This document shows, piece by piece, positions 1 through 6,279 of a stretch of 10,795 nucleotides of DNA; the first letter of the stretch is position 1; each line of letters begins with the position of its first letter. A model generated the notes under the pieces. It had not been told where the DNA came from, ran no database searches, and saw only the letters and a list, made by a program, of their open reading frames with translations. Location: assembly GCA_964435455.1 (NCBI GenBank), contig CAYSYH010000022.1:1-10795 (forward strand), written 5' to 3'. The stretch comes from CAYSYH01 sp964435455 (GTDB taxonomy: Bacteria > Patescibacteriota > WWE3 > 2-01-FULL-39-13 > JAACPI01). The position numbers and the translations under genes were made by a program.

Positions 1-1
1 T

Positions 2-1435
2 ATATCTATAAAAAACTTTATTTGCATCTACAAGAAAGTTTTTTCTTAAAGTTTTTCTACCAACTATAGCCTTATAAATCATGTTACTTCTATCCGATAT
101 ATTTGCCACTGTTTCTACTTTTATACCTTCCATTTCTATAATTAATTTTACTTTAGGCCTAATAGTTAATATATTTCCAGATTTAACAACACTAAGTCCT
201 GTTATCTCTGGGTGGTTTTCTACAAATTTTTGCATTTTATTTTTTAGCAGTACTGCCTCTTTTCTATTTTTAAAATGCCTATCTAAACCAAGCTTATGAA
301 AATCTTCTAAAGCCTTATCAAAACCCAATTTTTGGGCTAAATCTAAATCTATACTTGTATATAAAGCACCCGAATCATTTTTAACTTTAACTTTTTTTGC
401 GGATTTTTCTCCATCTATAGAATAAAAGCTAGCATAAGAAACAAAACCTACAATTTGCATACCAGTTATTTCATGGACAGTATCCTCTACTTCACCACCA
501 AAAAGGTTTACACCAATTTTACGGGCATGGCTTAAAGAGGTAGGTTTAATACCTTGTAATTTTTCAAGCCTGCCTTTTAATCCCTCCAAATTAGCTAACT
601 GTATACCCAAACCCGGGCGAGTATTTAGTTCTAAAACCAAGGGTCCTCTTTTTTTGTCTAATACAATATCTACCGCACTAAATGTTAAACCAACAGCATC
701 AGTAGCTTTTACAGCTATTTTTAAAACATCTTTCCAATATGGAATTGTAAAACCGCTTAAAAGCATTTTAGTATCGGGGTGGCGGTCAATATAATGGGTT
801 CCTTGTACAGCTGTGGTAGTTTTCCCAGTAGCAAGATCTATACCAACAGCAATCCCCCCCATATGCAAATTTGCCTTACCTTCACTTTTTTTTGTAGGTA
901 ACCTTAGCATAGCCATAACAGGTATATTTTTATACAAAATAATACGAATATCAGGTAAACCTTTATAACTTAATCTTTTTAAATCGCTGTGTATTTGTAC
1001 TCTTTCCTCTATAAGAACTAAATCGGGTTTTTTTCTAAACTCTAGTTTAAAAACACCAGCCAAAATAGCTTTACAATACAAGTTTAAATTTTCTTTGGTA
1101 TATTTTCTTCCGTTTACACCTATCCAATAGTCTCCTTTTTTTGATTTAGAAAATATTAAAAGATTACCGGAACCACCTGTTCCCTTTGCAGGCTTTATAA
1201 TAAAAGAATTTAACTTTTCAAATTCAAAATCATCTACATCTTTTTCTGTTTTTAAAACAGCTAACAAATTTGGCGTTGGTATGTTCTTTCTTTTTAGTAT
1301 TTTTTTTGTTTGTAATTTATCATCGGCTATACGTCTTGTAGAACCACGGTTATATTTTAAGGTATAGCTTAAATTACGATGATTTAAACCTAAAACCCTA
1401 TTACTTGCCTTTAAAAATAAAGATATTTTATTCAT
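2..1435 (-). CDS. ATP-grasp ligase fused to retropepsin-like domain (partial, 3' end off window)
   Basis: I read 478 codons without a stop from the ATG at 1435; the C-terminus lies beyond the window. Residues about 35-285 form an ATP-grasp of the sugar-transfer-associated/RimK-like type: a glycine-rich nucleotide loop KPAKGTGGSGN (81-91), an acidic DIVLD strand (256-260) and the metal-binding ELNTRPGLGIQLAN block (269-282). From about 346 the protein becomes a retropepsin-like domain of the RimB/PF05618 type, with an Asp-Ser-Gly motif (NDSGALYTSID; candidate catalytic Asp353) and the VGRKTLRKNFLVD block (458-470). ATP-grasp enzymes of this group join a carboxylate to an amine, and the retropepsin partner is thought to process a peptide or amide product; the substrate here is unknown. 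The ATG follows the stop of the 7TM gene by 3 nt, so the two are co-translated. A fusion of ligase and protease in one chain is the unusual point. Identification by motif is confident, function is not. Confidence 0.88.
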   Translation of the reverse strand, partial: MNKISLFLKASNRVLGLNHRNLSYTLKYNRGSTRRIADDKLQTKKILKRKNIPTPNLLAVLKTEKDVDDFEFEKLNSFIIKPAKGTGGSGNLLIFSKSKKGDYWIGVNGRKYTKENLNLYCKAILAGVFKLEFRKKPDLVLIEERVQIHSDLKRLSYKGLPDIRIILYKNIPVMAMLRLPTKKSEGKANLHMGGIAVGIDLATGKTTTAVQGTHYIDRHPDTKMLLSGFTIPYWKDVLKIAVKATDAVGLTFSAVDIVLDKKRGPLVLELNTRPGLGIQLANLEGLKGRLEKLQGIKPTSLSHARKIGVNLFGGEVEDTVHEITGMQIVGFVSYASFYSIDGEKSAKKVKVKNDSGALYTSIDLDLAQKLGFDKALEDFHKLGLDRHFKNRKEAVLLKNKMQKFVENHPEITGLSVVKSGNILTIRPKVKLIIEMEGIKVETVANISDRSNMIYKAIVGRKTLRKNFLVDANKVFYRY

Positions 1436-1438
1436 TTT

Positions 1439-2179
1439 TTACCAAAAAAATACACTTTTTTTAGACTCTTTTTTAGAAGTATTTTTTTCCTTCTTTTTTC
1501 TTTTCTTCTTTTTAAATGCGGCCTCTTCTTCTTCTAATTTAGTCATTTCAGAAAGAATTACATTTTTAAATCGTGCAAATTCAGAAAATCTCAAACCCTC
1601 ATATCTGGCTAAAAAGGCGTTTAGAGGAAATAAAAATAATAAAACCCAGACATGTGTAGTTATAAATTTAGCAAAAAAAGTACTGCTAATTAATAAGTAG
1701 CTAATAGTAGAAATAAAAATTGTTTCTAAGAACATCAAAAAAACTCTCTTTTCACCTTCTTTAACAGTTGTTCTAAAAAAACTTTCTACTAATGTAACTA
1801 GTAATATAATGGGAAAAAGAGGCCTAAAGTTATAATATGAATCCTTGTAAAACAAGCTAAAAATAAGTAATAATGTAAATAATAAAAAACAAACAACAGT
1901 ATAAATAAAAGAAACTCTTACATAATAATGCATTCTAAATTTTTTTAAAAATCTATGAGTTAAAAGAGTGGTAAAAAAAATAACTGTGGAAGTAAAAATA
2001 CCATAAAATAGCCCTAATTCTAAAAAAACTATAGAAGTTATAATAGGAACGTATATGCTAAAGCTTCTAAAACCAAATATATGCCTGGCAAGACTTACCA
2101 AAGTGGCAATAGTAGGAACAATAGCCAGTAAAACCAAAGCATATATGGGTACGTTTACTAAATTTGTAAAAAATGTCAT
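1439..2179 (-). CDS. 7TM membrane protein of the inactive-transglutaminase-associated family
   Basis: 246 residues with about seven hydrophobic segments (near 10-31, 42-54, 56-75, 88-112, 118-135, 145-167, 174-192). The signatures ARHIFGFRSFSIYVPII (31-47) and RYEGLRFSEFARFKN (192-206) match what I recall of the 7TM_transglut family (PF14402), whose members are usually fused to an inactive transglutaminase and sit beside an ATP-grasp gene. Here the transglutaminase part is absent: the protein starts directly at the first membrane helix. A Glu stretch then Lys-rich tail (216-240) should be cytoplasmic. It is the first gene of a two-gene unit with the ATP-grasp/retropepsin gene 3 nt downstream, which suggests that it anchors the ligase to the membrane or moves its product. 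No Shine-Dalgarno sequence precedes the ATG. A strong promoter lies 50-80 nt upstream. Confidence 0.85.
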   Translation of the reverse strand: MTFFTNLVNVPIYALVLLAIVPTIATLVSLARHIFGFRSFSIYVPIITSIVFLELGLFYGIFTSTVIFFTTLLTHRFLKKFRMHYYVRVSFIYTVVCFLLFTLLLIFSLFYKDSYYNFRPLFPIILLVTLVESFFRTTVKEGEKRVFLMFLETIFISTISYLLISSTFFAKFITTHVWVLLFLFPLNAFLARYEGLRFSEFARFKNVILSEMTKLEEEEAAFKKKKRKKKEKNTSKKESKKSVFFW

Positions 2180-2230
2180 AGTATTAAGTAAATATTGCTC
2201 AAATAGGATAATTATAAAGACTCAATAATT

Positions 2231-2259
2231 ATTATATTCTTAAGATTATTAACTGTAAA
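2231..2259 (-). promoter_or_regulatory. Promoter of the 7TM/ATP-grasp unit
   Basis: On the minus strand, TTTACA (2259-2254), a 17-nt spacer and TATAAT (2236-2231) make a near-consensus sigma70-type promoter. The predicted start near 2224 gives a leader of about 45 nt. A second TATAAT at 2216-2211 lacks a good -35. The 147-nt gap after yqeY and this promoter mark a separate transcription unit. Confidence 0.65.
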
Positions 2260-2326
2260 CAAACCTAAAACCAATATATAACTATAGATTAGGGTAACAT
2301 ATTTCCTGTTTAAAGTCAATCCACAG

Positions 2327-2791
2327 TTACTTATTAAAAAGGGCGTCTTTAACTAAATTTGAAGCTATTTTCATATCTAAAGAAGCACCATACTTTTGCT
2401 TTAAAAAAGACATAATTTCTCCCATATTAGACATAGTAGGGTTTTCAAAACGTTCTAGTGCTTCTTTTACAACTTTTTTTAATTCATCCTCAGTTAGCTT
2501 TTTAGGTAGATACCGTTGCAAAATAGCCAATTCTTTTTGCTCTTTTTTAACTAAATCAGCTCTATTGCCTTTTGTAAAAGCCTCTATGCTTTCCTTCCGT
2601 TGTTTTACCTGTTTTTCTATTATCCTTAAAACATCTGTATCAATTAAATCTTGTTCAGAAACTCTTTTTTTTATAGCAAAATTCTTTATTTCAGATAGCA
2701 AGGTACGTAAAGTATTTACGGCAATGGAATCTCTATCTTTTAAAGAAGATATTAAATGTTTCTGTAAATCAGAGTATACTTTAGATTTCAT
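2327..2791 (-). CDS. yqeY: YqeY/GatB-like domain protein
   Basis: A 154-residue soluble protein of the YqeY family, close to the usual length of about 150. The N-terminal half is helical (SDLQKHLISSLKDRDS, LRTLLSEIKNFAI, KQRKESIEAFTKGNR). The C-terminal half has the features expected of the family: LAILQRYLPKKLTEDEL (109-125), MGEIMSFLKQKYG (122-135 region) and a final helix ending in DMKIASNLVKDALFNK. The fold resembles the C-terminal domain of GatB, the tRNA-dependent amidotransferase subunit, and a tRNA-related role is inferred for the family but not settled. The gene starts only 14 nt after the CCA of tRNA-Thr and lies in the rpsU-yqeY order known from Firmicutes. No Shine-Dalgarno sequence is visible in the 14-nt leader, so translation probably starts on a transcript released by tRNA 3' processing. 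Confidence 0.92.
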   Translation of the reverse strand: MKSKVYSDLQKHLISSLKDRDSIAVNTLRTLLSEIKNFAIKKRVSEQDLIDTDVLRIIEKQVKQRKESIEAFTKGNRADLVKKEQKELAILQRYLPKKLTEDELKKVVKEALERFENPTMSNMGEIMSFLKQKYGASLDMKIASNLVKDALFNK

Positions 2792-2805
2792 AATGTTGAT
2801 TGCAA

Positions 2806-2882
2806 TGGAGCCACCTCGGGGATTTGAACCCCGGACCTACGGTTTACAAAACCGTCGCTCTAACCAACTGAGCTAAGGTGGC
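2806..2882 (-). tRNA. tRNA-Thr (anticodon UGU)
   Basis: A full cloverleaf reads on the minus strand: acceptor GCCACCT/AGGTGGC, D-arm GCTC-GAGC, anticodon stem ACGGT/ACCGT with loop TTTGTAA (anticodon TGT, positions 34-36), T-arm with TTCAAAT, discriminator T and an encoded CCA. All stems pair. The length is 77 nt with CCA. It sits 14 nt after rpsU and 14 nt before yqeY and so is almost certainly co-transcribed with both. Confidence 0.97.
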
Positions 2883-2896
2883 ATAGCATTAAAAAT

Positions 2897-3091
2897 TTAA
2901 TTATTATATTTATTAGATAACTTAATTTTTAAATCTCTCTCTTTCTTTTTTTGGCGTCTAATCTCTGCTCTTTTAGTATGGAATCTTCTTTTAGTATATT
3001 CCTCTTGAATTTTACTTTCTTTTAAGGCTCTTAAAAATCTTTTTAATGCTTGATCAAAAGATTCACCAGGTTGAACTTTTATATGGACCAT
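2897..3091 (-). CDS. rpsU: 30S ribosomal protein bS21
   Basis: 64 residues, typical of bS21. The N-terminus MVHIKVQPGESFDQALKRFLRAL is followed by the basic helix (KRRFHTKRAEIRRQKKKERD) expected of this protein. bS21 sits on the 30S platform next to the 3' end of 16S rRNA and affects how mRNA leaders pair with it. The gene has its own strong promoter and, unlike the other resident genes here, a strong Shine-Dalgarno sequence (AGGGGGTG) 10 nt before the ATG. It heads a compact rpsU - tRNA-Thr - yqeY unit. Confidence 0.96.
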   Translation of the reverse strand: MVHIKVQPGESFDQALKRFLRALKESKIQEEYTKRRFHTKRAEIRRQKKKERDLKIKLSNKYNN

Positions 3092-3101
3092 CTAATAAAA
3101 A

Positions 3102-3109
3102 CACCCCCT
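3102..3109 (-). promoter_or_regulatory. Strong Shine-Dalgarno sequence of rpsU
   Basis: The minus strand reads AGGGGGTG, one mismatch from the AGGAGGTG complement of a standard 16S rRNA tail, with 10 nt before the rpsU ATG. It is the only strong, well-spaced Shine-Dalgarno sequence before a resident gene in the window, which points to special control of bS21. Confidence 0.7.
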
Positions 3110-3142
3110 ATAATATTTTAAATTGTTACACATAACCTATAA

Positions 3143-3171
3143 AATTTACTAAAGTGTAAATTATTTGTCAA
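3143..3171 (-). promoter_or_regulatory. Promoter of rpsU - tRNA-Thr - yqeY
   Basis: Perfect -35 TTGACA (3171-3166), 17-nt spacer, and -10 TAAATT (3148-3143, four of six). The predicted start near 3136 gives a leader of about 45 nt that includes the Shine-Dalgarno sequence. It lies just after the HIT gene stop. Confidence 0.65.
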
Positions 3172-3178
3172 CTTTAAA

Positions 3179-3514
3179 TTACTTAAAACCGGCCAATATA
3201 TGCAAATGTTCATGGTCAAAATGGGCAAAGGCAGGACCATTTACCACATACTTAAATTTTGGCCACAGCTTTTGTGTTGCTACAACTTTGTTAGCTATTG
3301 CATAAACTCTAGACCAAAAATTATCCATATCTTTTTGCAGGGTATCTTTTTTGGAATAGTGTTTTTTTGGTATAACTAAAAGGTGAACTGGAGCAGTTGG
3401 GTATTTGTCCGGAATAACAATAAAATCCTCATCTTCATAGACTTTTTTTGATGGTATTTCACCCTTTGCTATTTTACAAAAAACACAGTCATTATTGTGA
3501 GCAGAATCAAGCAT
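3179..3514 (-). CDS. HIT-family nucleotide-binding protein
   Basis: 111 residues, a normal length for a HIT protein. The histidine triad is H101-x-H103-x-H105 within AHFDHEHLHILAG; the central His normally attacks the alpha-phosphate of AMP-type substrates. CVFC at 10-13 is the usual zinc-binding Cys pair, followed by the family strand APVHLLVIPKKHY (41-53). The protein probably hydrolyses a nucleoside phosphoramidate or dinucleotide; the exact substrate cannot be read from the sequence. It differs from classical HINT in that the usual Gly-Gln before the triad is missing (NGPAFAHFD). The gene lies 41 nt downstream of prfA but appears to have its own extended -10 six nt before the ATG, with no Shine-Dalgarno sequence. 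Confidence 0.92.
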   Translation of the reverse strand: MLDSAHNNDCVFCKIAKGEIPSKKVYEDEDFIVIPDKYPTAPVHLLVIPKKHYSKKDTLQKDMDNFWSRVYAIANKVVATQKLWPKFKYVVNGPAFAHFDHEHLHILAGFK

Positions 3515-3520
3515 ACTATT

Positions 3521-3549
3521 ATGATAGCATAAACAAAAAAGGATTTAAA
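3521..3549 (-). promoter_or_regulatory. Promoter of the HIT gene, likely leaderless
   Basis: TTTAAA (3549-3544), a 17-nt spacer and extended -10 TGC-TATCAT (hexamer 3526-3521). Six nt (AATAGT) separate the hexamer from the ATG, so transcription would begin at or next to the start codon. Confidence 0.5.
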
Positions 3550-3555
3550 TAAAGT

Positions 3556-4518
3556 TTACTTATTTTCACTCATTAATTTAATAGTCTCATCTAAAACTTT
3601 TTTAAAAGCAGAACCGCCCTCTAAAATATCTTCTAAATTATGCCAACTTTTTCCAATTCGGTGATCTGTTAAACGATTTTGAGGAAAATTATAAGTTTTG
3701 ATTTTTTCGCTTCTTTCCATAGTACCAACTTGTGCAGAACGCAAAGAATCTAAACCCTTTTTTTGTTTTTCTAGTTCCAAAGAATAAAGGCGAGAACGCA
3801 ATATATCCATTGCTATTTCTTTGTTTCTAGGCTGGCTCCTTTCTTTAGAACAAGTTACAACTGTTCCCGTAGGCCTGTGCAAAATCCTAACAGCAGTTTC
3901 TACTTTGTTTACATTTTGGCCACCAGCACCTCCACTTTTCATAGTAGTAATTTCTAAATCATTTGGTTGAATATTTAAAGCCACTTTTTTTACCTTAGGA
4001 AGTACTGCAACACTTACAGTACTTGTATGTATTCTACCTCCACTTTCTGTTTTAGGAACTCTTTGCACCCTGTGAACTCCACTTTCGTTTAGTAATAAAT
4101 TATAAACATTTGGTCCTTTTATCTCAAAAGATACACTTTTTATATTACCTATTCCACCCTCATTAATATCGTTCTGCTCTAAACTAAACCCCATAAAAGA
4201 ACAAAATTTTTGATACATTCTATATAAATCTTGGGCAAATAATCCTGCTTCGTCACCTCCAGCCCCCGCACGTATCTCTACCAAAGCAACGTTAGGGTTT
4301 ATATTAGAATCAGATGAATTAAAACTACCTTTTGCAGACTTACCTTGTATAGCATCTATAGTTTTTTGCAAGTTTTCTATAAGGGCTTTTAAATCATTAC
4401 TTTCTATTTGAGCAATCTTTTTTATTTCAATATCTGTGGAATTATTATATTTTTCTAAATCTTTTAAACGTTCTTTTGCTTCATTTAATTGTTTTTTTAA
4501 TGTTTCTACATATTCCAT
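3556..4518 (-). CDS. prfA: Peptide chain release factor 1 (RF1)
   Basis: 320 residues. The codon-recognition PxT motif of RF1 (PKT, 155-157, in RVPKTESGGRIHTSTV) shows that it reads UAA and UAG rather than UGA. The catalytic GGQ is at 199-201 in SGGAGGQNVNKVETAV, and the RAGAGGDEAGLF block (83-94) is also typical. E. coli RF1 has 360 residues with GGQ at 233-235, so this one lacks about 35 residues of the N-terminal coiled-coil domain. An in-frame TAA lies 12 nt upstream of the ATG, so no longer start exists. No Shine-Dalgarno sequence is seen. The usual neighbour prmC, the Gln methyltransferase for GGQ, is not in the window. The gene lies 56 nt after htrA and 41 nt before the HIT gene. Confidence 0.96.
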   Translation of the reverse strand: MEYVETLKKQLNEAKERLKDLEKYNNSTDIEIKKIAQIESNDLKALIENLQKTIDAIQGKSAKGSFNSSDSNINPNVALVEIRAGAGGDEAGLFAQDLYRMYQKFCSFMGFSLEQNDINEGGIGNIKSVSFEIKGPNVYNLLLNESGVHRVQRVPKTESGGRIHTSTVSVAVLPKVKKVALNIQPNDLEITTMKSGGAGGQNVNKVETAVRILHRPTGTVVTCSKERSQPRNKEIAMDILRSRLYSLELEKQKKGLDSLRSAQVGTMERSEKIKTYNFPQNRLTDHRIGKSWHNLEDILEGGSAFKKVLDETIKLMSENK

Positions 4519-4574
4519 TTTAAATCTTTAACACATTAAAAAATTGGGTAATTTACATAAAGTAATAAAAACTA

Positions 4575-5717
4575 TTATTTTGCGGGTTCTAAAACAAGTT
4601 TTATCTCCTTTTGCTTGCCTTCTCTATCTATCTTTAAAGTTATTTCTTGACCTACTTTTTTACGGGCAATTATTTTAGCAAGGCTATTCTTCTTAGTTAC
4701 CTTTTCCCCATCTACTTCTAAAATAACATCAAATTTTTTCAGGCCTGCTTTTTTAGCAGGGGTATCTGGTAAAACATCAAATACAATAGCTCCCACAGGA
4801 ACCCTATTTAAGGCACTAGATTCCTCTGTATTTAAAGAATATCTAATACCTAAATAAGGTCGTTGTATTTCTCCTGTTTCTAAAAAAGATTCATACACAG
4901 CCTTTATAGCATTTACTGGTATGGAAAAACCTAAATTTTCACCACCTTCACTACGGGCTACATTTATACCAATTACATTACCGCTTAAGTCTAAAAGGGG
5001 GCCCCCAGAATTACCGGGGTTTAAAGCTGCATCAGTTTGTATAACATCATCTAACAGTTCAGTGCTGCCAAAAGGGTCACCTGCAACAATAGATCTACCA
5101 ATTCCACTTATTATCCCCTTACTTGCAGTATTGCTAAATTCCCCTAAAGCATTTCCAATAGCAATAACAGTTTGCCCTACCCTTAAATTATCGCTATCTC
5201 CTAAATTTAATTTTGGTAGTTTTTTACCCTGGTTATCAATCTTTAAAATTGCAAAATCGTTAAGGGGATCTAAATGTTTTTCTAAAACATCATAAGTTGT
5301 TTCACCATCATTTAATACTACCTTATAAGTTAAATCGGCAGCGACAACATGTTTATTAGTAAAAACGTAATTATCTCCTACTAAAAATCCTGTCCCTATA
5401 CCATTTTCTTGCTGAACAAAGCCCCTAAAAGGGTCTAAAGATACAGTATCACTTACAATACTAACTACAGCAGGACTAGATTTTTCAATAACATCTATAA
5501 CAGCATTTTCCTCAAGTACAACAACCCTTTTTGTAACCTCCTTATTAATATTTTTTTCTAAAGGGTTGCTTGATGTAGATTTTTCTATATTTAACAAATC
5601 TTTAAAGTTAAAATTAGAATTATTTTTTACAAATAATAAGGCAGCTAATGAAACACCTACCGAAAAAACAAATAGTATTAAAAGTAATGTGTTTACAATG
5701 TTTTTTATTTTTCGCAT
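4575..5717 (-). CDS. htrA: HtrA/Deg-type serine protease with one PDZ domain
   Basis: 380 residues from the chosen ATG at 5717. An N-terminal membrane helix (about 7-30) follows MRKIK, then a polar linker. The trypsin-like domain has the triad His123 (TNKHVVAAD), Asp154 (NDFAILKID) and Ser237 (NPGNSGGPLL). A single PDZ domain fills about 286-376 (YLGIRY..., GAIVFDVLPDTPAKKAGLK). Such proteins degrade or refold damaged proteins outside the cytoplasmic membrane. The frame stays open to an ATG at 5834, but that start would overlap the divergent acetyltransferase gene and put a second hydrophobic stretch before the anchor. The 5717 start has a TATAAT six nt upstream and a normal signal anchor. 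An ATG at 5768 is a further, less likely option. Confidence 0.94.
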   Translation of the reverse strand: MRKIKNIVNTLLLILFVFSVGVSLAALLFVKNNSNFNFKDLLNIEKSTSSNPLEKNINKEVTKRVVVLEENAVIDVIEKSSPAVVSIVSDTVSLDPFRGFVQQENGIGTGFLVGDNYVFTNKHVVAADLTYKVVLNDGETTYDVLEKHLDPLNDFAILKIDNQGKKLPKLNLGDSDNLRVGQTVIAIGNALGEFSNTASKGIISGIGRSIVAGDPFGSTELLDDVIQTDAALNPGNSGGPLLDLSGNVIGINVARSEGGENLGFSIPVNAIKAVYESFLETGEIQRPYLGIRYSLNTEESSALNRVPVGAIVFDVLPDTPAKKAGLKKFDVILEVDGEKVTKKNSLAKIIARKKVGQEITLKIDREGKQKEIKLVLEPAK

Positions 5718-5723
5718 GTAATT

Positions 5724-5729
5724 ATTATA
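5724..5729 (-). promoter_or_regulatory. -10 box of htrA, likely leaderless
   Basis: Perfect TATAAT (5729-5724) ends six nt before the chosen htrA ATG, so the transcript should start at the start codon. The -35 at 17-nt spacing (ATGATT) is weak. The site is back to back with the promoter of the divergent acetyltransferase gene. Confidence 0.55.
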
Positions 5730-5751
5730 AACCTTTTTTAAAATAGAATCA

Positions 5752-5780
5752 TTAACTAAATTAGCCATTTGTGGTATACA
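5752..5780 (+). promoter_or_regulatory. Promoter of the GNAT gene, likely leaderless
   Basis: TTAACT (5752-5757, four of six), 17-nt spacer and extended -10 TGG-TATACA (hexamer 5775-5780), then 7 nt before the ATG at 5788. It overlaps the region where the -35 of the divergent htrA promoter would lie, so the two could interfere. Confidence 0.5.
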
Positions 5781-5787
5781 AATAGTA

Positions 5788-6279
5788 ATGGATAATAAAA
5801 ATATACATTGTATAACATTAAAACCTATAAGCATAAAAAGAGTGAAAAATTACATAATTTGGTTTAACAAACAAAATGTAAGAAAATACCTATTACCCCA
5901 AACACCAAGAAAGAAAGAAAGAATAGAAAAAATGATAAATAATTGGATAACCGACAAAACCTGCTCATATTATTCTATTTATATAAAAAAACAAAAAAGA
6001 TATATAGGGCATGTCGGAGCAAAAATTGACCAAAACAAAAATGAAGCAATAATAGGAATAGTAATAGGTGAAGAAGAATACTGGGGGAAGGGTATTGCAT
6101 TAAAAGCTCTTTTTAAAATAGAAAAAAAGTTAAAAAAATTAAAAATTAAAAAAATAAAAGCAGAAGTACACAATAAGAACAACCGCAGTATAAAATTATT
6201 TTATAAATTTGGGAGCAAAAAAACTAAGTTAAAGCCACAAAATAAAAAACATATTGTGTTTGTAAAAGATATTATCTAG
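5788..6279 (+). CDS. GNAT-family N-acetyltransferase (RimJ/RimL-like)
   Basis: 163 residues. The acetyl-CoA-binding motif A is IGIVIGEEEYWGKGIALKAL (89-108), with the pyrophosphate loop YWGKGIA. Motif B follows as AEVHNKNNRSIKLFYKFGSKK (about 132-152), with the Asn and Phe/Tyr pattern of the RimJ/RimL branch that acetylates amino groups of proteins or small molecules. The substrate is unknown. The protein is very Lys- and Ile-rich, in keeping with A-rich codons. It is the only plus-strand gene between the left end and tRNA-Leu. It diverges from htrA with a 70-nt gap and converges on the S41 protease gene, where the two 3' ends overlap by 8 nt (6272-6279). No Shine-Dalgarno sequence, but a -10 box 7 nt upstream. 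Confidence 0.88.
   Translation: MDNKNIHCITLKPISIKRVKNYIIWFNKQNVRKYLLPQTPRKKERIEKMINNWITDKTCSYYSIYIKKQKRYIGHVGAKIDQNKNEAIIGIVIGEEEYWGKGIALKALFKIEKKLKKLKIKKIKAEVHNKNNRSIKLFYKFGSKKTKLKPQNKKHIVFVKDII

Noticed and set aside
2565..2876. Plus-strand ORF ending in a PPRGFEPRTYGLQNRRSNQLS-like peptide
   Set aside because: This peptide is the antisense translation of tRNA-Thr, and the rest is antisense to yqeY.
4921..5295. Plus-strand ORF inside htrA; similar ones at 6570-6830, 6855-7184 and 81-299, and minus-strand ones at 5979-6182 and 10570-10773
   Set aside because: All lie antisense to genes with clear family motifs and look like out-of-frame shadows.
5718..5834. Longer htrA start (ATG at 5834) adding 39 residues
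   Set aside because: It would overlap the divergent GNAT gene and its promoter, and would put an extra hydrophobic stretch ahead of a normal signal anchor; the ATG at 5717 has a perfect TATAAT six nt upstream.
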